Part shown: positions 7,567-13,835 of the stretch, piece by piece
Position numbering within the stretch: the first letter of the stretch is position 1
How the letters are laid out: each line of letters begins with the position of its first letter
Assembly (NCBI GenBank): GCA_014729945.1
Contig: WJJC01000077.1
Span: forward strand, 1-22,400
Direction: 5' to 3'
Source: Candidatus Bathyarchaeota archaeon
Lineage (GTDB): Archaea > Thermoproteota > Bathyarchaeia > TCS64
DNA length: 22,400 nucleotides
Position numbers and translations under genes: made by a program
Notes under the pieces: generated by a model
Seen by the model: the letters and a program-made list of their open reading frames with translations, nothing else
Told to the model about the DNA's origin: nothing
Database searches by the model: none

Positions 7567-7860
7567 ATGCCAAAGCGAAGGTCAAGATTTGAACTATATA
7601 TAGCTGTCTTGACTGAGATAATGAATGGATCTACGAAACCAACAAAGATAATGTATGGGGCAAACATGTCATATAAACCACTACAAGAAATACTTCAATC
7701 ACTACTTGAACAAGGGTTAATAGATGAATCTGACAAGAAGATCAAGGATAAGAGAACCAAGGTAAAATATGTTTTAACCCAAAAAGGAGTTAATGTTGTA
7801 AAATATTATAGCAAGGCCAAGGATCTCATTGAGATATCAAGCCCAGGGGATCTTGATTAA
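7567..7860 (+). CDS. Short winged-helix transcriptional regulator, divergent from archaellum operon
   Basis: This 97-residue protein is one compact winged-helix domain of the archaeal arCOG type. It has a basic N-terminus (MPKRRSRFELYIAVL), the characteristic KPTKIMYGANMS segment at 24-35 (helix 2 to recognition helix), a wing rich in Lys/Arg (57-67) and a C-terminal helix. It is the only plus-strand gene in the window and diverges from arlB, which makes it a good candidate regulator of motility. A close paralogue lies at 13451-13729; 26 of the first 55 positions are identical by eye. Its stop codon overlaps that of the convergent 182-residue gene. There is no sensor domain or Cys/His cluster, so any signal must come through a partner, dimerisation or expression level. 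The target is inferred from position only. Confidence 0.85.
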   Translation: MPKRRSRFELYIAVLTEIMNGSTKPTKIMYGANMSYKPLQEILQSLLEQGLIDESDKKIKDKRTKVKYVLTQKGVNVVKYYSKAKDLIEISSPGDLD

Positions 7861-8405
7861 AGATCGATGGTTCCTCTTACTATAAAGTCTCTATGAATAC
7901 CCAATTCTCTGGATAACCAGTTTTTTGTGTACGATAGATCTAACTCATACTGAATATCTTTTTTTGCGAAATTATTTTTTAGAGCAATTGCCTTTAACTC
8001 CAGGCCATTAGAAAGTTTTCCCTTTAAGAAGGAGGTTTTTTCTATTTTTTCTCCTAGTTCAATATCCGATAAGATGGTTTCCCCAATATCATCTAGCTTG
8101 TAACTAATTGCGGGGATATCCTCATTATAAGTGAAAACCTTGTTTTTAGTTATAGCATAACAATGAAAAGAAGAGTCAATTAGATCAAAGCAAACCAATT
8201 CAGATTCTATTGAACGATCACAGAACTCTTCCCATTCTTTTAGAGATATTCTTAACCCCGGGGGATTTTGTATAATCTCTTTTGGTACGTGTTTATCTTC
8301 CACTATATACTCTGCACGGGATATTAATGTGTCCAAACTCTTCTCATGATCTTTTAGGACGTTAATCAAGAAGTCCATTACTTCGACTTTATCTGCGTGA
8401 CTCAT
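7857..8405 (-). CDS. Orphan 182-residue protein converging on the archaellum regulator
   Basis: I do not recognise this protein. It looks soluble, with no signal peptide or membrane helix. Residues 1-37 form a charged amphipathic helix. Residues about 68-145 alternate hydrophobic and polar residues (ELVCFDLIDSSFHCYAITKN; later SYKLDDIGETIL), suggesting a small beta-rich domain. The C-terminus (155-182) has the basic/aromatic stretch TKNWLSRELGIHRDFIVRGT. It has its own TATA-like element with a palindrome downstream. Its TAA overlaps the TAA of the convergent winged-helix gene by tail-to-tail overlap. Since real codon structure is kept to the last codon, I consider it a true gene. The pairing with the regulator suggests, but does not show, a joint role. 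Confidence 0.7.
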   Translation of the reverse strand: MSHADKVEVMDFLINVLKDHEKSLDTLISRAEYIVEDKHVPKEIIQNPPGLRISLKEWEEFCDRSIESELVCFDLIDSSFHCYAITKNKVFTYNEDIPAISYKLDDIGETILSDIELGEKIEKTSFLKGKLSNGLELKAIALKNNFAKKDIQYELDLSYTKNWLSRELGIHRDFIVRGTIDL

Positions 8406-8436
8406 GTTTTTCCCAGCTTGAATGCTAGAGATTCTT

Positions 8437-8457
8437 CTACATGTAGTAAATATAAGG
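8437..8457 (-). promoter_or_regulatory. Promoter of the 182-residue gene with CTACATGTAG palindrome
   Basis: The minus strand carries CCTTATATTTA (8447-8457), a good TATA element about 45 bases before the ATG at 8405. Immediately downstream is the perfect 10-base palindrome CTACATGTAG (8437-8446), between the TATA element and the expected start site. This is a typical place for a repressor to block polymerase recruitment; the binding protein is unknown. Confidence 0.45.
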
Positions 8458-8480
8458 AAAAGGGGGTTGTGTAATATATC

Positions 8481-8495
8481 AAAAAGTAAGAAAAA
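8481..8495 (-). terminator. T-rich terminator after truD
   Basis: On the minus strand TTTTTCTTACTTTTT follows the truD stop codon by about 65 bases and precedes the promoter of the 182-residue gene. It fits an archaeal intrinsic terminator separating the two units. Confidence 0.45.
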
Positions 8496-8558
8496 CGATC
8501 AGTGAATGAGACACATAACAAGCATATGGAATAGTGTTCATATATTAGCGTAAATTAA

Positions 8559-9617
8559 TTAAACCATAACATCGTTTTTCATGAATTCTCTTAGCACAGT
8601 GGTTGCGTAAGATCCTTTTCTAAGCATAAAAGATAATACTATACCCTCCTTGCTCTCATTTATTGTGAATTTAGGTAGTATTCTACCAATTCTACGTGTC
8701 CCCCTAACATGATGATTTCTAAAATCTTTCTTGGTGATAGAAACAGATTCAAGTATTTTATCCTCAAAGGTCTTTGATTCATGTTTAGTTTCACGCATTT
8801 TATACCCGAACATCGGAGCTGTAAAACTGATCTCTTTATTCTCATACCTTATCTGCTCTTTCGCTGTTTTTTCTACGTGAAACTCACCACCGGTATCATG
8901 TTTTTTAGCTATATCACCATGCAATAAATTGTTAAAATACCCATTTTTCATTCTTTCAACTAGGTATCTATTACATAGATAACTTTGGTAACTTGATAGG
9001 AGATACTTCCGCAGCCATCTATCCCGGATATGTTTCCTGTTTTTCAGGATCAACCATCCTTGTCTTACGTTTTCTCCTTCGTCGCCTGTCCTCTGGACAC
9101 CATAGTAGTTTGGGAGCCCTATTTCATGGATCTTGTCAGCAATCGTTTCTGCTTTTTCTATAGCGTCTTCGTTTACATCTACTATGGTGATATTGAATTT
9201 ATTTCCTTCAAGATGCCCCGCTCTCAGTTTATTTTTATGATATTTTGCCCAATTTACTTTGATTGGTATATTTTCTTCAACAAGATCTGTTACTTCATCT
9301 GGTTCAGGCTTGTCCACGTTAAATACTACACTAAATGTTTGTGTGGTTATCGCGTATTTGTCCTTTAATCCAGCTTTTCCCACTTGAGATGGATCTAAAT
9401 TAAACAGCTTTGCTAGTTCAATTTGCACATCTCTAGTATTCATATTCTCCTTTGTTATATTCAGGTAGAGATGAATTCCTTCCCCGCTCGCATCGTATAA
9501 TGGCACTTCTTCAACGATGAAATGACTTGGTTTTTGACGTATTTTCCCACCTATCCCGGGGTATCCTTCTGTAATGTAGGGTAGTTCTAGGTTAATCTCT
9601 GGGTATTCACTGGACAT
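8559..9617 (-). CDS. truD: tRNA pseudouridine(13) synthase TruD
   Basis: TruD converts U13 of certain tRNAs to pseudouridine. In this 352-residue protein the catalytic motif GLKDKYAITTQ lies at 83-93, with Asp86 as the expected nucleophile. A second family signature, NYYGVQRTG, lies at 170-178, followed by the helix SSYQSYLCNRYL. An early segment (25-40, KIRQKPSHFIVEEVPL) is the usual N-terminal TruD strand. The C-terminal domain after about residue 300 returns to the core fold (LRKGSYATTVLREFMK). It is a little shorter than many archaeal TruD proteins. It follows the PLP enzyme gene by 35 bases and has a weak TATA-like sequence about 28 bases upstream of its ATG, so it may be read from its own short-leader promoter as well. 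Confidence 0.93.
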   Translation of the reverse strand: MSSEYPEINLELPYITEGYPGIGGKIRQKPSHFIVEEVPLYDASGEGIHLYLNITKENMNTRDVQIELAKLFNLDPSQVGKAGLKDKYAITTQTFSVVFNVDKPEPDEVTDLVEENIPIKVNWAKYHKNKLRAGHLEGNKFNITIVDVNEDAIEKAETIADKIHEIGLPNYYGVQRTGDEGENVRQGWLILKNRKHIRDRWLRKYLLSSYQSYLCNRYLVERMKNGYFNNLLHGDIAKKHDTGGEFHVEKTAKEQIRYENKEISFTAPMFGYKMRETKHESKTFEDKILESVSITKKDFRNHHVRGTRRIGRILPKFTINESKEGIVLSFMLRKGSYATTVLREFMKNDVMV

Positions 9618-9652
9618 TGCATGAGGAGAAAGAGATGTAGGGTGATAAAGGT

Positions 9653-10705
9653 TTACTCAGTGGAAGGACTCCAAGGGGGAATCTTCCAGGGGAGAGATTT
9701 ACCCTTAACATGTGACTTCAGTGGTTCTTTATATGGGAATAAAGCCACCGCTCCACCTGTGTGAAGGAATAAGACATTGTCCTCTTCCTTGAATTTACCT
9801 TGTTTAACCAAGTCTATTAGACAAGCCATAGCTGTAGCAGTGTAAACCGGATCTATCATTAAACCCTCGGTCTCAGCTAGCAATTTTACTGCCTCAAGCT
9901 TACTTTCAGACATGAAACCATAGCCACCACCGACGTACTCAGTGTAAACGGTTAAATCATCATTCCTCAGAGTGAATTCTAGGTCAAATAGTTTCTTTGA
10001 ATCTTCAACGATATTTCGAACTTTTTCTATTTGTTCCTTTTTTTCAGTATACCCTACTGCTGCACCTATTATCTTCATACCGGTGTTGAATGCTTTTGTA
10101 CCCATTACTAACCCAGCTTGAGTGCCTCCTGAGCCAGTCGCATGTATTAATGAGTTAAAATGTATCCCCTTGTTATTGGATTGATAAGTTAGTTCAAGTA
10201 CAGCGTTCATATAAGCTGAAGCACCGATAGGGTTCGATCCACCCACAGGTACATAATACGGGTTCAATCCCTTGTTTTTCAACATTGCAACTGTTTCTTC
10301 AATGGTATCCATGAAGGCATCTGGGTGAACAGTCTTCACATGTGCACCCATTAGGTGATGTAGTAAGTGATTTCCATCCCAGTCCTCCATATCAAAATCC
10401 TCGTACGGAGCTGATTTAACCAAATAAATATCAAGACCTAGTTTTTTAGCTGCGGCTACTGTCTGTGTGCACCAGTTACTATGATATCCTGCCCCGGTAA
10501 CCAAGACATCCGCCTTCTTCTCCAGGGCATCACCCATAATATACTCCAGTTTTCTTGCTTTATTACCACCAAAAGCTAGCCCTGTAAGGTCGTCTCTCTT
10601 AATCCAGATTTTGGGGCCACCAAGCTTCTCCGTGAGATTAGGTAAAAAATGTATTGGTGTAGGTAGATCAGCTAATTTAATTCTGGGAAATTCACTGAAT
10701 TTCAT
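9653..10705 (-). CDS. dcyD: D-cysteine desulfhydrase / ACC deaminase family PLP enzyme
   Basis: This 350-residue cytoplasmic enzyme belongs to the fold-type II PLP family that includes D-cysteine desulfhydrase (D-cysteine to pyruvate, H2S and ammonia) and 1-aminocyclopropane-1-carboxylate deaminase. The PLP lysine is Lys49 in FGGNKARKLEY. VTGAGYHSNWCTQ (69-81) is the substrate and cofactor loop with Ser76. A Gly-rich phosphate loop (HATGSGGTQAG) and a C-terminal LFLHTGGAVALFPY complete the family pattern. D-cysteine desulfhydrase is preferred as the common archaeal annotation, but the sequence alone does not separate the two activities or a related L-cysteate-type lyase. The ATG lies about 25 bases after a TATA-like CTTAAAA, consistent with a leaderless mRNA. 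Confidence 0.82.
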   Translation of the reverse strand: MKFSEFPRIKLADLPTPIHFLPNLTEKLGGPKIWIKRDDLTGLAFGGNKARKLEYIMGDALEKKADVLVTGAGYHSNWCTQTVAAAKKLGLDIYLVKSAPYEDFDMEDWDGNHLLHHLMGAHVKTVHPDAFMDTIEETVAMLKNKGLNPYYVPVGGSNPIGASAYMNAVLELTYQSNNKGIHFNSLIHATGSGGTQAGLVMGTKAFNTGMKIIGAAVGYTEKKEQIEKVRNIVEDSKKLFDLEFTLRNDDLTVYTEYVGGGYGFMSESKLEAVKLLAETEGLMIDPVYTATAMACLIDLVKQGKFKEEDNVLFLHTGGAVALFPYKEPLKSHVKGKSLPWKIPPWSPSTE

Positions 10706-10723
10706 ATAAAATAATCAGGGTTT

Positions 10724-10738
10724 AGGGTTTTAAGCCCT
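10724..10738 (-). promoter_or_regulatory. Leaderless promoter of the PLP enzyme gene, in a near-palindrome
   Basis: The minus strand reads AGGGCTTAAAACCCT, with CTTAAAA as the TATA-like core about 25 bases before the ATG. There is no ribosome binding site before that ATG. The AGGG/CCCT arms make a small inverted repeat that could also serve as the rfcL terminator hairpin. Confidence 0.4.
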
Positions 10739-10746
10739 CCTAATGT

Positions 10747-12339
10747 TTATTTCCATTTAGCTAGTTTCTTTTGATCATCTAGCCATCTTTTTATGTTTTT
10801 CAAGTCGGTTTCTTTCTGTTTCTTTGCGGATTCTATCTGTTTTTCAATCTCTCGTTGCTTGTATTTTGCGTAATTATCTACATTTACATAATCGGATGGG
10901 GATTTATCAAAGGACATGTATCTAAGATGATCCAGTTTCCTGTTAGGTATATCTATCATCCAATCCAGTGTCTCATTGTACATTTCCTCGTCATTAAGTA
11001 TCATATATGTTAGGAGGGGTAATATTTCGGTTCTAACTTGATCAGTTGAGGTATGGCATCTATAAGCTATTTGTCGTGTAACGCTATCCATTCGTCGTCT
11101 ACTATGGTAGGTCCTAATGTAGTGCCATTTTAACTGTGGTTCTTTGTAATAAGGAAGGAGCCAATAGTTTTTACCGTAAATCCATTTAGCTCCAATGTCT
11201 TTGAGGTTGTTGTTTACTTTTCTCCAGACATCCTTCCCCAGCCAACTGGTGGGTTTTATCATTATACCTTCTTTGGTCTCATTTGTACTGAGCTTGCTAG
11301 AGGGTAATCCTACTTTACGTAGTGCGGACTCGAGTTGACTCTTGTATCCCATTCCCTCTGATTTTTCCCGGGTAAATGCTACACCACCAGTCATCAAGTC
11401 GAACATATACTTGAGTAAACGGTAATCACTTGAACGCGCTCTATTCTGGTATATATCTGCTTTAGCCATTACCTCTAGGGCTTTTAATCGCTCATCTGGA
11501 TCATCAATCACTATTGGAAGATTTTCATATATCCAGTCATAGAGATCGTCATAACTAATCATACTTTGATTAATGGTTTTTCGAGCCTCCCACAGGCTTT
11601 TAGCAGTGAAAATCCTGTCAAGTATCATGGGTGTTAATGCCTGTCTATCCCTTTCACTCAAGACACAAACATCATCAGGATTAACCTCTTTTTTACCTCG
11701 GGAAATAGTCTCAAGGTCCACTATTGCGGATCTCAGATCACCATTCGTTTTCATAGCTATATGTTCCAACACATCAGCATGAACCACGACATCCTGATCT
11801 TTAACTATTCTTTCAAGCGTTGCGTAGGTCTCTTGAAAGGTTAGGGGTTTGAACTCGATGCTTTTTACCTTTCGTAGAATTGATCTGAACTTGTCGTACA
11901 TATTTTCTTTTACGGTATTAGCAACGAGTATCATTGGAGAAGTTGATTCATCTATAGCTTTTGCGATGAATGAGACCCCTCCACGATCACTACTGCCACT
12001 CAAGCCATCCATCTCATCAAGTAATATTAGACGTTTTTGACCTAACAGACTCATATTCTGCTTAATTGCTTTACCTAATACGTCTTCTAAGCTACTCTTA
12101 TTCCTCGCATCACTGGCATTGATCTCGATTAAATCGAAATCGTATTCATTTGCTAGTACTTGGGCGATACTTGTCTTACCGATACCAGGTGGACCATATA
12201 AAAAAATCGCCCGTTTTTTTGGAGGTTTATTCTTCTTCCATTTCTTTAACCATTTCTTAATTTGCTTTATTCCGGACTGGTTTCCTACAAATTCTCCTCT
12301 CTCTGAGGGTCTATATAGGTTAGTCCATGATTGGCTCAA
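10747..12339 (-). CDS. rfcL: Replication factor C large subunit, with an internal insertion
   Basis: RfcL pairs with RfcS to load the PCNA sliding clamp onto DNA. This 530-residue protein has an AAA+ domain with the RFC box WTNLYRP (5-11), Walker A GPPGIGKT (49-56), INASDARN (73-80) and Walker B LLDEMDG (106-112). The typical RfcL collar follows, with GGVAFTRE at 318-325 and SVTRQIAYRCHTSTDQVR at 419-436. Between these, residues about 328-402 are extra compared with the usual family pattern and contain several Trp/Lys pairs (KWIYGKNYWLLP). The C-terminal tail is highly charged and ends QKKLAKWK, a degenerate PCNA-binding motif. The start is TTG, overlapping the rfcS TGA (TTGA), with GGAG about ten bases upstream, so translation is coupled to rfcS. 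There is no intein. Confidence 0.93.
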   Translation of the reverse strand: MSQSWTNLYRPSERGEFVGNQSGIKQIKKWLKKWKKNKPPKKRAIFLYGPPGIGKTSIAQVLANEYDFDLIEINASDARNKSSLEDVLGKAIKQNMSLLGQKRLILLDEMDGLSGSSDRGGVSFIAKAIDESTSPMILVANTVKENMYDKFRSILRKVKSIEFKPLTFQETYATLERIVKDQDVVVHADVLEHIAMKTNGDLRSAIVDLETISRGKKEVNPDDVCVLSERDRQALTPMILDRIFTAKSLWEARKTINQSMISYDDLYDWIYENLPIVIDDPDERLKALEVMAKADIYQNRARSSDYRLLKYMFDLMTGGVAFTREKSEGMGYKSQLESALRKVGLPSSKLSTNETKEGIMIKPTSWLGKDVWRKVNNNLKDIGAKWIYGKNYWLLPYYKEPQLKWHYIRTYHSRRRMDSVTRQIAYRCHTSTDQVRTEILPLLTYMILNDEEMYNETLDWMIDIPNRKLDHLRYMSFDKSPSDYVNVDNYAKYKQREIEKQIESAKKQKETDLKNIKRWLDDQKKLAKWK

Positions 12340-13304
12340 TTCATTTCTTCTCCAATTAAGGAAAGATGGGCTAATAACGTTGAGAGTTGTATCTCCGCCC
12401 TTGATCCTTGGGTTAACCGGTAATCTACTTCCCCTATGACGTCGCTTAGTTTTACTTTGGAAGACTCTGTTATTGAGGAGTTTCGCATTAGTTCTCGGTA
12501 AACGTTCCGTATTATGTCATCAGGTGCTAAACCTTGATCGATTAATAGTTCTCTCAATAGGTCTCTACTGTCAAGGAATCTACCGTCCAGTGCCGTGGAC
12601 AACATTTCCCTAATTTTTTGTGGGCGAACATTTCCTAGGAGATTGTATATTGCAACATCATCGATTAATTTATGGTTTGCTGCGGCAGCCTGCAAAAGGT
12701 TAATGGCTTTCCTCACATCACCGCTGCTTGCCTGATATATAGCATCCACACCTTCATCAACAATATCCAAGTTCTCTTTTTCAGCTAATTCATGTATATA
12801 TCTCTTGAGATCGTGTTCCTCAAGTGGGCTAAACCTGAATACACTACAACGGCTCTGAATAGGATCAATAATATTCTCGCTATAATTACCAATTAGACAA
12901 AATCTACAGGTCTTGGTGTATATCTCCATGGTTCTTCTTAACGCATGCTGTGCATCACTGGTAAGGTGATCTGCCTCATCCATTATGAGTATCTTAAACT
13001 GTACAGGGCTAGCTATGGCTGCAGTTCTAGCGAAGTTTTTTACTTTTTCACGTATTATCCCAATGCCTCTCTCGTCACTAGCGTTGAGTTCCAGTATAAA
13101 GTTCCTGTATCCTGGTCCATAGAGGTCTCTCGCTAATGCTAGTATGCTGGTTGTTTTTCCTACGCCTGCAGGTCCAACAAGTAGCAGATGGGGTAGATTT
13201 TTCTCTTCTACAAAATTTTTGAATCTTGATACGATTTCCTTCTGATTTACAAGTTCATCTAAGCTTTGAGGTCTATATTTTTCAGCCCACATTCCGCTGC
13301 TCAT
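12336..13304 (-). CDS. rfcS: Replication factor C small subunit
   Basis: RfcS forms the bulk of the archaeal clamp-loader pentamer. This 322-residue protein has WAEKYRPQSLDELV (6-19), Walker A GPAGVGKT (44-51), the ELNASDERG segment (72-80), Walker B MDEAD (108-112), the arginine-finger SRC motif (151-153) and sensor 2 GDVRKAIN (195-202). The length is normal and there is no intein, although archaeal rfcS is a frequent intein site. The start is ATG with a GTGAT ribosome binding site. The stop overlaps the rfcL start by four bases, so the pair is one operon. Direct repeats upstream may regulate it. Confidence 0.96.
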   Translation of the reverse strand: MSSGMWAEKYRPQSLDELVNQKEIVSRFKNFVEEKNLPHLLLVGPAGVGKTTSILALARDLYGPGYRNFILELNASDERGIGIIREKVKNFARTAAIASPVQFKILIMDEADHLTSDAQHALRRTMEIYTKTCRFCLIGNYSENIIDPIQSRCSVFRFSPLEEHDLKRYIHELAEKENLDIVDEGVDAIYQASSGDVRKAINLLQAAAANHKLIDDVAIYNLLGNVRPQKIREMLSTALDGRFLDSRDLLRELLIDQGLAPDDIIRNVYRELMRNSSITESSKVKLSDVIGEVDYRLTQGSRAEIQLSTLLAHLSLIGEEMN

Positions 13305-13312
13305 ATTATCAC

Positions 13313-13355
13313 GTTATCCTACTAACAGATAATCCGTGTTTAATAGGTTATCCTA
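13313..13355. repeat. Paired 9-base direct repeats upstream of rfcS
   Basis: GTTATCCTA occurs at 13313-13321 and again at 13347-13355, 34 bases apart (about three helical turns), in the 146-base region before rfcS. The first copy ends within ten bases of the rfcS start codon. They could be binding sites of a regulator such as the neighbouring winged-helix protein; this is inference and a chance repeat is possible in AT-rich DNA. Confidence 0.3.
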
Positions 13356-13410
13356 AACATTTTAAGAGTAGAGAGATAAGTAAAAATCGCAATAATTATT
13401 TGTTATAGGA

Positions 13411-13427
13411 TCAAAAAACGGAAAACG
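13411..13427 (-). terminator. T-rich terminator after the 92-residue winged-helix gene
   Basis: The minus strand reads CGTTTTCCGTTTTTTGA about 25-40 bases after the stop codon of the winged-helix gene and well before rfcS. This fits an archaeal T-tract terminator. Confidence 0.45.
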
Positions 13428-13450
13428 ACTAATAGAATCGTACTGTTAAG

Positions 13451-13729
13451 TTATTCGTTATCTAGTTCTATTAATCCGCTAACCCTTCTATAATATTTTA
13501 ATACATTCTCGCCTTTCATAGTAACACGATACATACGTTTTGACCTCTTAGTACCAACAATAATCGTCTCATCTAAAATCCCTTGGTCAGTAAGATCATC
13601 AAGTATATTCCGCAGACTATTCCAACTAGGATTACAATTATACATTATTCTCGTGGGTTTTTCCTCACCCTTTTTTATACAATCAAGAACTTCAACGAAT
13701 AATTGAAATTTTGATCTTCTTCTACTCAA
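13451..13729 (-). CDS. Short winged-helix transcriptional regulator, paralogue of the archaellum-linked one
   Basis: This 92-residue protein is a single winged-helix domain: basic N-terminus (MSRRRSKFQLFVEVL), KPTRIMYNCNPSWN segment (24-37), wing with TKRSKRMYRV and a final helix ending KYYRRVSGLIEL. It closely parallels the 97-residue protein at 7567. It carries two cysteines (Cys17, Cys32), and Cys32 is in the helix-turn-helix where the paralogue has Ala, so redox or metal control is conceivable but unsupported. The start codon is TTG. The conserved S-R-R-R-S-K-F follows directly and the next Met is residue 29, so I keep the TTG. A strong TATA element lies about 27 bases upstream. It stands alone between the M28 peptidase and rfcS; targets are unknown. 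Confidence 0.85.
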   Translation of the reverse strand: MSRRRSKFQLFVEVLDCIKKGEEKPTRIMYNCNPSWNSLRNILDDLTDQGILDETIIVGTKRSKRMYRVTMKGENVLKYYRRVSGLIELDNE

Positions 13730-13749
13730 TTCGGGTTGCCTTTACAGAA

Positions 13750-13762
13750 TTTTATAAAAAGG
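13750..13762 (-). promoter_or_regulatory. Strong TATA/BRE promoter of the 92-residue winged-helix gene
   Basis: The minus strand reads CCTTTTTATAAAA, one of the best BRE/TATA matches in the window. Its centre is about 27 bases before the TTG start codon, which predicts transcription beginning at or next to the start codon, i.e. a leaderless mRNA. Confidence 0.6.
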
Positions 13763-13835
13763 ATTGTTAAGCCATGTTACGGATTGTTGATATGAAATGT
13801 TATGACATATTCGTTTAATAGAAAAGGGGTAGTGA

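Noticed and set aside
9030..9368. Plus-strand open frame of 112 codons rich in Phe/Tyr
   Set aside because: It is antisense to truD, including the TruD NYYGVQRTG and KDxxxTTQ motif regions; composition is a shadow effect.
11134..11358. The RfcL insertion as an intein
   Set aside because: It is far too short for a splicing intein and lacks the N-terminal Cys/Ser block and the C-terminal His-Asn; it also lies outside the P-loop where rfc inteins insert.
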